From Streptomyces sp. SDr-06 (lineage in GTDB: Bacteria; Actinomycetota; Actinomycetes; Streptomycetales; Streptomycetaceae), in contig NZ_QOLA01000013.1 of assembly GCF_003324565.1 (NCBI RefSeq), positions 124,001-188,000 of the forward strand: a DNA stretch of 64,000 nt, read 5' to 3'. This document shows positions 56,590 to 64,000 of this stretch, piece by piece. The notes beneath the pieces are model-generated. The model saw only the letters and a list, made by a program, of their open reading frames with translations. It searched no databases and was not told the origin of the DNA. Both the position numbers and the translations under genes were made by a program. Each line of letters begins with the position of its first letter. Positions within the stretch are counted from its first letter, which is position 1.

Positions 56590-58047
56590 ATGTCCTTCTT
56601 CACCGACCTCGCCCACCAGTTCATAGACGGCCAGTGGCGCACCGGCAGCGGGTCGTGGGACATCATCGACTTCGATCCGTACAACGGGGAGAAGCTCGCC
56701 ACCATCACCGTCGCCACCGTCGAGGAGGTCGACGAGGCCTACCGCGCGGCCGAGCGCGCCCAGCGGGAGTGGGCCGAGACCAATCCGTACACCCGCAGAC
56801 TCGTCTTCGAGCGCGCCCTGCGCATCACCGAGGAGCGCGAGCCCGAGATCATCGAGGCGATCATCAGCGAGCTCGGGGGCACCCGGCTCAAGGCGGTGTA
56901 CGAGGTCCACCTCGCCAAGGAGTTCCTGCGCGAGGCGATCCAGCTGGCGCTGCGCCCCGAGGGCCGCATCCTGCCGTCGCCGGTCGACGGCAAGGAGAAC
57001 CGCGTCTACCGCCTCCCGGTCGGCGTGATCGGCGTGATCAGCCCGTTCAACTTCCCGTTCCTGGTCACCATCAAGTCGATCGCTCCGGCGCTCGCGCTGG
57101 GCAACGCGGTCGTCATCAAGCCGAACCAGAACGCGCCGGTGGTCGGCGGCGGGCTCATAGCCAAGATATTCAAGGACGCGGGACTGCCCGCCGGGCTCCT
57201 GAACGTCCTGGTCACCGACATCGCCGAGATAGGCGACGCGCTGATAGAGCACCCCGTCCCCAAGGTCATCTCGTTCGCGGGCTCCGACCGCACCGGCCGC
57301 CACGTCGCCTCGGTCGCCGGCAGCCACTTCAAGCGCGTCATCCTGGAACTGAGCGGCAACAGCGCCCTGGTCGTCCTTGACGACGCGGACCTCGACTACG
57401 CGGTGGACGCGGCGGTCTTCAGCCGCTTCGTCTATCAGGGCCAGGTCTGCATGGCCGCCAACCGCATCCTCGTCGACCGGTCGATCCTCGACGCGTTCAC
57501 GGGCAAGTTCCTCGCGAAGGTGGCCTCGCTGAGAACCGGCGACCCCGCCGACCCGGCCACCGACATCGGCCCCGTCATCAACAACTTCCAGGCCGAGGCG
57601 CTGACTTCGCTGGTCGAACAGGCCCTCGCCGAGGGTGCCACGGCGCTCGTACGGGGTCGCACGCGCGGCAACCTGGTGGAGCCCACCGTGCTCATGGGCC
57701 TGCCCGCCGACTCCTCCGTACTGCGCCAGGAGATCTTCGGCCCGGTGGCGCTGCTCATCCCCTTCGACGGGGAGGAGGAGGCCGTACGCATGGCGAACGA
57801 CAGCCCGTACGGACTCAGCGGTGCCGTGCACACGGCCAACGTCGAACGCGGAGTGCGGTTCGCCAAGCGGATCGACACCGGGATGATGCACGTCAACGAC
57901 TCGACGATCCAGGACGAGCCGCTGGTCGCGTTCGGCGGTGAGAAGTACTCGGGGCTCGGGCGGCTGAACGGCGACTCGACGGTCGAGGCCTTCACCACGC
58001 AGAAGTGGATCTCGGTCCAGCACGAGCGCAGCCCGTTCCCGTTCTGA
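56590..58047 (+). CDS. NAD(P)-dependent aldehyde dehydrogenase
   Basis: 485 residues from ATG 56590 (AGGGGA four bases upstream; an ATG at 56521 is less likely). FNFPFLVTIKSIAPALALGN and VIKPNQNAPVVGG are the cofactor site; catalytic Glu253 in ILELSGNSA and Cys287 in GQVCMAANR are both in place; FGPVALLIPFDGEEEAV and FGGEKYSGLGR complete the fold. It is close to the benzaldehyde/vanillin dehydrogenase group (short HxxxPVG-type VGVIGVISPF). It oxidises an aldehyde to the acid; the substrate is unknown. Confidence 0.92.
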   Translation: MSFFTDLAHQFIDGQWRTGSGSWDIIDFDPYNGEKLATITVATVEEVDEAYRAAERAQREWAETNPYTRRLVFERALRITEEREPEIIEAIISELGGTRLKAVYEVHLAKEFLREAIQLALRPEGRILPSPVDGKENRVYRLPVGVIGVISPFNFPFLVTIKSIAPALALGNAVVIKPNQNAPVVGGGLIAKIFKDAGLPAGLLNVLVTDIAEIGDALIEHPVPKVISFAGSDRTGRHVASVAGSHFKRVILELSGNSALVVLDDADLDYAVDAAVFSRFVYQGQVCMAANRILVDRSILDAFTGKFLAKVASLRTGDPADPATDIGPVINNFQAEALTSLVEQALAEGATALVRGRTRGNLVEPTVLMGLPADSSVLRQEIFGPVALLIPFDGEEEAVRMANDSPYGLSGAVHTANVERGVRFAKRIDTGMMHVNDSTIQDEPLVAFGGEKYSGLGRLNGDSTVEAFTTQKWISVQHERSPFPF

Positions 58048-58053
58048 GGCGCG

Positions 58054-58260
58054 CGAGGGCCCGCCCACTGCGAGGGCCCGCCCACTGCGAGGGCCCGGCC
58101 GCCCGGTGGGAAGCGGATGGCAGCTGACGGCTGATGACTGATGGCTGACAGATGGCAGAGGCCAGCTTTCCAAGGGCGGTTGGCCGCAGACCGCTGACAG
58201 ATGCCCGCTGACGGATGCCCGATGACCGCAGGCGGATGGCCGCTGACAGAGGACAGGATC
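58054..58260. repeat. 17-bp tandem repeat and degenerate GCTGACGGATG-type repeats
   Basis: 58054-58098: CGAGGGCCCGCCCACTG two and a half times in tandem, just after the dehydrogenase stop. 58100-58260: variants of GATGGCAGCTGACGG, CTGATGACTGATGGCTGACA and CGCTGACAGATGCC, related to the repeats at 54570-54743. No gene is supported. Confidence 0.7.
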
Positions 58261-58324
58261 TGACCTCTTTCCTCTCTAACGTGTTTCTTGTCAGCAGGCA
58301 GCACCGAAAGAAGGCGGTTGGATC

Positions 58325-58861
58325 ATGGTTACTCACGTTCCCGCAGAGGCGCACGGCGACGAGCGCGGCGCTCTTCTCGGCTTCGTCGAGGCCCAGCGCG
58401 GGGCGCTGCGCCGCTCCCTCATCGGACTCACCGACGAGCAGGCCGCCACCCGCCCCAGCGCCAGCGAGCTGTCGCTCTCCGGGCTGGTCAAGCACGTCGC
58501 CGAGTGTGAACTGAACTGGCTGCGGATGGCCCAGCAGCAGCCCAACGAGAAGCAGCGCGACCAGTCGAACTGGCACGAGAGCTTCCAGCTCATGGGCGAC
58601 GAGAGCGTCGAGGGCATGCTCGCGTTCTGGGACGAAGTGGCCGCCCAGACCGAGGAGTTCATCAGCAAGGTGCCCTCCCTCGACGACACCTTCCCGCTGC
58701 CCGACGCGCCGTGGTTCCCCAAGGAGGGCCGGGTCTCCATGCGCTGGCTGCTGCTCCACCTCGTCGAGGAGATCGCCCGGCACGCCGGGCACGCCGACAT
58801 CGTCCGCGAATCGCTCGACGGAAAGACGGCCTTCGAGCTGGTTGCCCTCGCGAACAGCTGA
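58325..58861 (+). CDS. DinB superfamily protein (DUF664, mycothiol-dependent type)
   Basis: 178 residues. A four-helix DinB fold: ERGALLGFVEAQRGALRRSL, LSLSGLVKHVAECELNWLRM with the first metal His, and LLLHLVEEIARHAGHADIVR carrying the other two His of the HxxxH triad. DUF664-type DinB proteins include mycothiol-dependent S-transferases that detoxify electrophiles in actinobacteria. The gene is followed by the PadR gene after 18 bases, so they may be cotranscribed. Confidence 0.88.
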   Translation: MVTHVPAEAHGDERGALLGFVEAQRGALRRSLIGLTDEQAATRPSASELSLSGLVKHVAECELNWLRMAQQQPNEKQRDQSNWHESFQLMGDESVEGMLAFWDEVAAQTEEFISKVPSLDDTFPLPDAPWFPKEGRVSMRWLLLHLVEEIARHAGHADIVRESLDGKTAFELVALANS

Positions 58862-58879
58862 GGTCATACGCTTGCGGCC

Positions 58880-59521
58880 ATGTCAACGATCCGTCTCCTG
58901 GTTCTCGGCGCGGTACGTCAGCACGGCCGGGCGCACGGCTATCAGGTGCGCAACGACCTCGAGTACTGGGGCGCGCACGAGTGGTCGAACGCCAAGCCGG
59001 GTTCGATCTACCACGCGCTCAAGCAGATGGCGAAGCAGGGCGTGCTCCTCGCCCACGAGGTGGCGCCCAGCACGGTCGGCGGTCCGCCGCGCACCGAGTA
59101 CGAGCTGACCGAGGCGGGCCGGGAGGAGTACTTCCGGCTGTTGCGTGAGGCGCTGGCCTCCTTCGACCAGAAGATGGACGTGCTCTCGGCCGCGCTCGGC
59201 TTCATGGTGGACCTGCCGCGCGCCGAGGCGGTCGCCCTGCTGGGCGACCGGCTGGAGAAGCTGGCGGCCTGGCGGCGTTCGGCGACGGAGTACTACACGC
59301 CGTCCGAGGGGCCCGCCCAGTTCGGCCACATCGGCGAGATCATGAACATGTGGGTCCACTCGGCGGACGCGGAAGCGGAGTGGACCCGTGGCCTCATCGC
59401 CCGTATCGAGGGCGGCGCGTACGTCTTCGCGGGCGAGGGCGAGCCGTTCGTGGGCGTACTGGCCGAGGACGAGGAGAACCCGTACGCCACGGGGGAGCGG
59501 GATCCGGGGGATCTTCTCTAA
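58880..59521 (+). CDS. PadR family transcriptional regulator
   Basis: 213 residues. The PadR winged helix: RLLVLGAVRQHGRAHGYQVR, EWSNAKPGSIYHALKQMAKQ and GGPPRTEYELTEAGREEYFR. The C-terminal part is helical (dimerisation). Its stop codon touches a TCAAGTTTGA operator-like site, and the drug-efflux ABC pair starts 150 bases downstream, so it is the likely local repressor of drrAB-type genes. Confidence 0.92.
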   Translation: MSTIRLLVLGAVRQHGRAHGYQVRNDLEYWGAHEWSNAKPGSIYHALKQMAKQGVLLAHEVAPSTVGGPPRTEYELTEAGREEYFRLLREALASFDQKMDVLSAALGFMVDLPRAEAVALLGDRLEKLAAWRRSATEYYTPSEGPAQFGHIGEIMNMWVHSADAEAEWTRGLIARIEGGAYVFAGEGEPFVGVLAEDEENPYATGERDPGDLL

Positions 59522-59580
59522 TCAAGTTTGACGAGTGCTGGGCAGGCGGTTACCTTGTACCGCGTAGTCAAGTTTGATTA
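59521..59580. promoter_or_regulatory. Paired TCAAGTTTGA operator-like sites before the ABC efflux genes
   Basis: TCAAGTTTGA at 59522-59531 and again at 59568-59577, 46 bases apart. Each is an almost perfect dyad (TCAA-GT-TTGA), and both are strikingly AT-rich for this genome. The spacing is close to whole turns of DNA, suiting two repressor dimers on one face. The PadR protein is the expected binder. Confidence 0.6.
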
Positions 59581-59671
59581 CTGGGGTTGCCTTGGTGTCG
59601 GCCGAGGGCCTCTTGCGATCGGGGCGGGCTGTCGGTGACCCCCTCGATCGACGTGACCGGAGGAGGAGAGA

Positions 59672-60640
59672 GTGCCTGACGTGGGCAGGGACGCGAACGC
59701 GATTGTCGTGGAGGACGTGGGCAAGCGGTACGGGACGAAGCGGGTGCTCGACGGGCTCGACCTGGCCGTGCGGCGCGGCACGGTGCACGCGGTGCTCGGC
59801 CCCAACGGTGCGGGCAAGACCACCGCCGTACGGATCATGACCACGCTGCTGCGCCCGGACGTGGGCCGCGTGCTGGTCGCGGGGCGCGACGTGCGGCGCG
59901 AGGCGGGTGCGGTGCGGCGGCGCATCGGGCTGCTCGGGCAGCACGCGGCGGTGGACGAGGAGCTCGGCGGTCGGCAGAACCTGGAGATGTTCGGCCGCCT
60001 CCACCATCTCGGGGCGCGCCGGGCGGGCGCGCGGGCGGACGAGCTTCTCGCCCGTTTCGGCCTGGCGGACACCGGTCGCAAGGCGGTCGGGCAGTACAGC
60101 GGGGGCATGCGCAGGCGCCTCGACCTGGCGGCCTCGCTCATCACCGACCCGGAGGTGCTGTTCCTGGACGAGCCGACCACCGGGCTCGATCCGCGGGGCC
60201 GGGCGGAGGTGTGGGAGGCGGTGCGGTCGCTGGTGGGCGGCGGCACGACGGTGCTGCTGACCACGCAGTACCTGGAGGAGGCCGACCAGTTGGCGGACCG
60301 GATCTCGCTGATCGACGGCGGCAAGGTGGCCGCCGAGGGCACGGCGGACGAGCTGAAGGCGACGGTCGGCTCGGACCGCATCGAGGTGGTCGTACGGGAC
60401 GCGGGTCAACTGGATCGCGCTGTCAGGGTGTTGGGGCTCGGTGAGGTGGCCGTGGACCGGGACCGGCGGCTGCTGAGCGCGCCGGTCGCCGACCGGATGA
60501 CGGCGCTCGCGGGGGTCGTCCGTGCGCTGTCGGCGGCGGACATCGAGGCGGAGGACATCGCGGTGCGCAGGCCGACGCTCGACGAGGTGTTCCTGTCCCT
60601 GACCGAACGCGAGCGGGACCAGCAGAGGGTGGCGGCATGA
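59672..60640 (+). CDS. DrrA-like ABC transporter ATP-binding protein
   Basis: 322 residues from GTG 59672, with GGAGGAGAGA upstream. Walker A GPNGAGKTTAVRIMTTLLRP, signature YSGGMRRRLDLAASLITDPE, Walker B LFLDEPTTGLDPRGR, switch VLLTTQYLEEADQLADRISL, and the DrrA-type C-terminal region (VRRPTLDEVFLSLTE). With DrrB-like permease downstream (ATGA overlap) it forms an exporter of drugs or other hydrophobic compounds. Confidence 0.94.
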   Translation: MPDVGRDANAIVVEDVGKRYGTKRVLDGLDLAVRRGTVHAVLGPNGAGKTTAVRIMTTLLRPDVGRVLVAGRDVRREAGAVRRRIGLLGQHAAVDEELGGRQNLEMFGRLHHLGARRAGARADELLARFGLADTGRKAVGQYSGGMRRRLDLAASLITDPEVLFLDEPTTGLDPRGRAEVWEAVRSLVGGGTTVLLTTQYLEEADQLADRISLIDGGKVAAEGTADELKATVGSDRIEVVVRDAGQLDRAVRVLGLGEVAVDRDRRLLSAPVADRMTALAGVVRALSAADIEAEDIAVRRPTLDEVFLSLTERERDQQRVAA

Positions 60641-61416
60641 GCGCGGTCGGCTGGGCGGTGACGGACTCCTGGACGATGACCCGGCGCGAACTCGCGCACT
60701 GGGCGCGGCAGCCCGTGCAGGTTGTGGTGGGCCTGGTCTTTCCCGTGATGCTGCTGCTGGTGTTCGGCTACCTGGTGGGCGGCGGGCGGGGCGTGTCGGG
60801 CCCGTACGTCGACTTCCTGGTGCCGGGCATGCTGGCGCTGACCATGGCGTTCGGCCTCGAAGGCACGATGCTGGCGGTGACGCGGGACCTGAACAAGGGC
60901 GTGGTCGACCGGTTCCGCTCGATGCCGATGGTGTCGGGGACGGTGCTGGTGGGGCGGGCGGTGGCGGACATGCTGCAGTCGGCGGCGGGGCTCGTCGTGA
61001 TGATCGGCGTGGGGTACGCGATCGGGTGGCGGCCGGACATGGGCGCGGGCTTTCCGGCGGCGCTGGGGCTGTTGCTGCTGCTCCGCTTCGCGATGCTGTG
61101 GGTCGGCATCCATCTGGCGATGGTCGCGGGGCGGCCGGAGCTGGTGCAGGCGGTCCAGATCCTGATCTGGCCGGTCGGCTTCCTGTCCAACGCGTTCGCC
61201 GTGCCGGCGTCGATGCCGGGGTGGTTGGGGGTGGTCGTGGAATGGAACCCGCTGTCTGCGACTGCTACGGCAGTGCGGGGGTTGTTCGGGGCGGGGGAGG
61301 GTGCGTCGTCCTGGGCGGGTGGGCATGCGGGGTGGTTGGCGGTGGTGTGGTCGGTGGGGCTGGTGGGGGTGTTCCTGCCGCTTGCCGTCCGGCGGTTTGG
61401 GCGGTTGGGCGGGTAG
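60637..61416 (+). CDS. DrrB-like ABC-2 type permease
   Basis: 259 residues. DSWTMTRRELAHWARQPVQV, then VVVGLVFPVMLLLVFGYLVG, FLVPGMLALTMAFGLEGTML, DLNKGVVDRFRSMPM and WPVGFLSNAFAVPASMPGW are characteristic of the DrrB/ABC-2 family; six helices. Coupled to the ATPase gene by ATGA. Confidence 0.93.
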   Translation: MSAVGWAVTDSWTMTRRELAHWARQPVQVVVGLVFPVMLLLVFGYLVGGGRGVSGPYVDFLVPGMLALTMAFGLEGTMLAVTRDLNKGVVDRFRSMPMVSGTVLVGRAVADMLQSAAGLVVMIGVGYAIGWRPDMGAGFPAALGLLLLLRFAMLWVGIHLAMVAGRPELVQAVQILIWPVGFLSNAFAVPASMPGWLGVVVEWNPLSATATAVRGLFGAGEGASSWAGGHAGWLAVVWSVGLVGVFLPLAVRRFGRLGG

Positions 61417-61733
61417 GGGGCGGCGGCTTGGTTCGGGGTGCGGCTGGGTCGGCCCCGGCCGGGGCGGGGTGCTCCTTGGCTCGGCGTGCGTGGCCCGGGG
61501 TGCGCTGGGGCTCCGCCCCAGACCCCGGGGCGCCCCTCCCCGCCCCTTCCCTCAACCCGCCGGGGGTGTCGTTCGGCTGCGGATCGTGCGTGGTTGCTCG
61601 CGCAGTTCCCCGCGCCCCTGGCAGTACTGGTGCTGGCCGGCAGGAGCATCTTCAGCCCGTCATGGGGGTCCCCCCTGGCCCTTGAGGCCTTGGGGGAGAT
61701 TGAGGACGAGCGCCCTTGAGGCGCGAGCGGGGT
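61417..61733. repeat. Composite intergenic repeat, copy 7
   Basis: 317 bases between convergent genes. One GGGGCTCCGCCCC hairpin (about 61508), one CGCGCAGTTCCCCGCGCCCCT unit (about 61598), and one reverse GACGAGCGCCCTTGAGGCG module (about 61650-61722), ending a few bases before the decarboxylase stop. Confidence 0.8.
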
Positions 61734-63164
61734 CTAGTGGTGGAAGGCTGTTGCCACGGACTCGTCGCGGCCCAGAGGGCCGGATTGGCGGCGGAGTTCG
61801 GGCAGTAGTCGGCCCAGGTCCTCGACGAGCAGCGCGGCCAGGTCGGAGGAGAAGCCGTTGCGGCAGACCACCCTGAGCACCGACAAATCCTCCCGGTTCG
61901 CCGGGAAGGTGTACGCGGGCACCAGCCAGCCCCGCTCGCGCAGCCGGCGCGAGACGTCGAACACGTCGTACCGTTTGATCTCCGGCGCCGTCGTGAAGGC
62001 GAACACCGGCAACTCGTCACCCCGGGTGAGGAGTTGGAAGTCGCCGAACGCCTCCACCCGTTCCGCGAGCCCCCGCGCGACGTCCCGGGTGGTCTGCTGG
62101 ACGGCCCGGTAGCCCTCCCGGCCCAGCCGCAGGAACGTGTAGTACTGCGCCACCACCTGCGCCCCCGGCCGCGAGAAGTTCAGCGCGAAGGTCGGCATGT
62201 CGCCGCCGAGGTAGTTCACCCGGAAGACCAGTTCCTCGGGGAGCTCGGCCGCCGTGCGCCACAGCGCCCAGCCCACCCCGGGGTAGACGAGGCCGTACTT
62301 GTGCCCCGAGGTGTTGATGGAGGACACCCTCGGCAGCCGGAAGTCCCACACCAGGTCCTCGTCGACGAAGGGCGCGACCATCGCCCCGGACGCCCCGTCG
62401 ACGTGGACCGGGACGTCCAGCCCCGTACGCTCCTGCAAATCGTCGAGCGCCGCGCACAGCTCTCCGATGGGCTCGTAGGAGCCGTCGAAGGTGGAGCCGA
62501 GCACCCCGACGACGCCGATCGTGTTCTCGTCGCAGAGCGCGGCGGCGGCCGCCGGGTCGAGGTGGAAGCGGTCGCCCTCCATGGGCACCTGGCGCGCCTC
62601 GACCTCCCAGAAGTTGCAGAACTTCTCCCAGCACACCTGCACGTTCACGCCCATGACGAGGTTCGGGCGGGCCTCGCGGGAGGGGTAGCGGTCCGCGTTG
62701 CGCAGTGCCCAGCGCCGCTTGAGGGCCAGGCCCGCCAGCATGCACGCCTCGCTGGAGCCGGTCGTCGAGCAGCCGACCGCGGTGTTCGGGTCCGGCGCGT
62801 GCCACAGGTCGGCGAGCATCGCCACGCAGCGCCGCTCCAGCTCGGCGGTGCGCGGGTACTCGTCCTTGTCGATCATGTTCTTGTCGCGGCACTCCGCCAT
62901 CAGCACCCCGGCCTGCGGCTCCATCCACGTGGTGACGAAGGTGGCCAGGTTGAGCCGGGAATTGCCGTCGAGCATCAGCTCGTCGTGGACCAGCTGGTAC
63001 GCGGTCATCGGCGCGAGCGGCCGGTCGGGCAGCCGGTGCCGCGGCGGCGCCGAGGTCATCGAACCGACCGGGTCGGCCTCCCCGTAGAAGGGGTTGAGCG
63101 CGAGCCGCGCGTACTCCTTCTCGTCGGTGTGCTCCTTCTCGCTGCCGCCACGGTGCAGTGCCAT
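61734..63164 (-). CDS. gad: Glutamate decarboxylase
   Basis: 476 residues. PLP group II decarboxylase: LMLDGNSRLNLATFVTTWME, DLWHAPDPNTAVGCSTTGSS, GVLGSTFDGSYEPIGEL, DVPVHVDGASGAMVAPF, and the PLP Lys289 in INTSGHKYGLVYPGVGWALW. The C-terminal WLVPAYTFP also fits GadA/B. It makes GABA from glutamate in the cytoplasm. No antiporter gene is adjacent. The YbjQ gene is upstream on the same strand behind a terminator. Confidence 0.95.
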   Translation of the reverse strand: MALHRGGSEKEHTDEKEYARLALNPFYGEADPVGSMTSAPPRHRLPDRPLAPMTAYQLVHDELMLDGNSRLNLATFVTTWMEPQAGVLMAECRDKNMIDKDEYPRTAELERRCVAMLADLWHAPDPNTAVGCSTTGSSEACMLAGLALKRRWALRNADRYPSREARPNLVMGVNVQVCWEKFCNFWEVEARQVPMEGDRFHLDPAAAAALCDENTIGVVGVLGSTFDGSYEPIGELCAALDDLQERTGLDVPVHVDGASGAMVAPFVDEDLVWDFRLPRVSSINTSGHKYGLVYPGVGWALWRTAAELPEELVFRVNYLGGDMPTFALNFSRPGAQVVAQYYTFLRLGREGYRAVQQTTRDVARGLAERVEAFGDFQLLTRGDELPVFAFTTAPEIKRYDVFDVSRRLRERGWLVPAYTFPANREDLSVLRVVCRNGFSSDLAALLVEDLGRLLPELRRQSGPLGRDESVATAFHH

Positions 63165-63203
63165 GGGGGGTCGACCACCTTTCGGGACAGGGGAGGGGCG
63201 CCA

Positions 63204-63230
63204 CCGGGCCGACGCGTGCCGTCGGCCCGG
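63204..63230. terminator. Terminator between the YbjQ gene and gad
   Basis: CCGGGCCGAC, seven-base loop, GTCGGCCCGG. Ten-base stem, 11 bases after the YbjQ stop on the minus strand. Confidence 0.7.
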
Positions 63231-63240
63231 CCGGGTCGCG

Positions 63241-63606
63241 TCAGGTGCGGGCCAGGACCACCGCGGTCCCGTACGCGCACACCTCCGTGCCCACGTCCGC
63301 CGCCTCCGTCACGTCGAACCGCATCATCAGGACCGCGTTCGCGCCCCGGGCCTTCGCCTGGGCCACCAGCCGCTCCATCGCCTGGTTCCGGGTCTCGACG
63401 AGCGTCTTGGTCAGGCCCTTCAACTCGCCGCCGATCATGGACTTGAGGCCGGCGCCGATCTGGCTGCCCAGGTGCCGGGAGCGTACGGTGAGCCCGAAGA
63501 CCTCCCCGATGACCTGTTGCACCGTGTAGCCGGGTACGTCGTTGGTGGTCACCACCAGGACGTCCGCCTGCGGGCCCTGTCCGCCGCCGTACTCCTCGAT
63601 GCCCAT
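63241..63606 (-). CDS. YbjQ/UPF0145 family protein
   Basis: 121 residues from ATG 63606 (GGAAGGGGA upstream). ADVLVVTTNDVPGYTVQQVI, GEVFGLTVRSRHLGSQIGAG, ALLGAN-like ARGANAVLMMRFDV and EVCAYGTAVVL are the family's conserved parts. It forms a pentameric, heavy-metal-binding-like fold in known structures; the cellular role is unknown. Confidence 0.9.
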   Translation of the reverse strand: MGIEEYGGGQGPQADVLVVTTNDVPGYTVQQVIGEVFGLTVRSRHLGSQIGAGLKSMIGGELKGLTKTLVETRNQAMERLVAQAKARGANAVLMMRFDVTEAADVGTEVCAYGTAVVLART

Positions 63607-63743
63607 GTGGTTCCCCTTCCGGTAGCCCTTGTCGGCCCTACCCAGCCTGCCCCTGGAACCAGGCTTTCGCGCGTTACGTTGATAACTTTGGCTGCCGACG
63701 GCAGACAGCCCGCCCGACACCCACACCCAGGAGCCCGGTACCC

Positions 63744-64000
63744 GTGACTTCCCTTGCCCTCGGACCGAGCTGGCTGGACCCCGACTATCTGCTCCAGACC
63801 TTCGGCCTGGTCGGCCTGCTGATCATCGTGTTCGCCGAGTCGGGCCTGCTCATCGGCTTCTTCCTGCCGGGCGACTCGCTCCTGTTCACCACCGGCCTGC
63901 TGGTCACCACCGGCAAGCTGGACACCCCGCTGTGGCTGGTGTGCGTGCTGGTCGTCTTCGCCGCGGTCCTCGGTGACCAGGTGGGCTATCTGTTCGGCAA
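63744..64000 (+). CDS. DedA family membrane protein, cut by window edge
   Basis: The first 85 codons from GTG 63744 (AGGAG about ten bases upstream). LLQTFGLVGLLIIVFAESGL, IGFFLPGDSLLFTTGLLV and VFAAVLGDQVGYLFG match DedA, including the F/Y-x-P-G-D-S-x-L segment in the re-entrant loop. DedA proteins are flippases or scaffolds for membrane lipids. The rest is outside the window. Confidence 0.9.
   Translation, partial: MTSLALGPSWLDPDYLLQTFGLVGLLIIVFAESGLLIGFFLPGDSLLFTTGLLVTTGKLDTPLWLVCVLVVFAAVLGDQVGYLFG

Noticed and set aside
1..64000. tRNA, rRNA, transposase, integrase or phage genes
   Set aside because: No T-loop/anticodon-arm patterns, rRNA segments or DDE/tyrosine recombinase motifs were recognised on either strand.

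Overview
The window is a high-GC actinobacterial chromosome segment, almost certainly Streptomyces. The supporting signs are a very GC-rich third codon position, frequent GTG/TTG starts, a DUF397/HATPase/XRE regulatory set, the futalosine menaquinone genes, CsoR-type and Zur-type operators, and the arrays of GC-rich repeats that follow many stop codons. No rRNA, tRNA, CRISPR array, transposase, prophage or polyketide/peptide synthase gene was found. About 65 protein genes are supported.

Layout. 1-3067: end of a drug-efflux MFS gene, a GNAT acetyltransferase, an HD phosphohydrolase and a SigJ/ECF41-like sigma gene. 3085-7523: a copper locus (copA and a CopZ-like protein facing a His-rich exported protein and cutC) with three CsoR-like operators between the divergent halves. 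7587-10901: a HelR/HelD-type helicase and a second SigJ-like sigma gene whose promoter matches that of the first. 11071-19662: GT87 glycosyltransferase, XPB helicase, a short NfeD-like protein with a flotillin, an XPB-like/WYL protein and a HAAS-type membrane protein. 20387-24242: a complete Fe-siderophore ABC importer with an iron box. 24322-34571: HAD phosphatase, cold-shock protein, mqnD/mqnB, DUF2771 protein, MFS, DUF3027 and a 1037-residue sacsin-type ATPase. 34879-41552: CtpE-like P-type ATPase, DUF2530, purine permease, RHH protein, MarR and MFS. Several of these families also lie close together in Mycobacterium tuberculosis (recalled, not searched), so this looks like an old actinobacterial core block.

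41629-51732 is more variable: an I36/FG-GAP secreted protein, thpR, tandem aldo/keto reductases, two lipoproteins, DUF2786, a ricin-fold secreted protein and an FUSC exporter. 51800-54022 is a Zur-type zinc-economy locus: cysteine-poor copies of S14, L28, L33 and L31 plus a CobW-like protein, divergent around a Zur box. 54079-58047 holds a broken SRPBCC gene, a DUF397/HATPase/XRE module and an aldehyde dehydrogenase, bounded by related degenerate repeats. 58325-61416 is DinB plus a PadR-DrrAB efflux unit with paired operator-like sites. 61734-64000 has glutamate decarboxylase, a YbjQ protein and the start of a DedA gene.

Most unusual points: an extra block of about 13 codons with hairpin potential inside the Zur-controlled rpmG; a CobW-family protein without a usable P-loop; a CopZ-like protein with Ser in place of the first metal-binding Cys; twin sigma genes with near-identical predicted promoters; and a composite repeat family that directly follows a stop codon at seven places. 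Limits: everything was read by eye, with no alignment or search; start codons are chosen from visible ribosome-binding sites and may be off in the cases noted.
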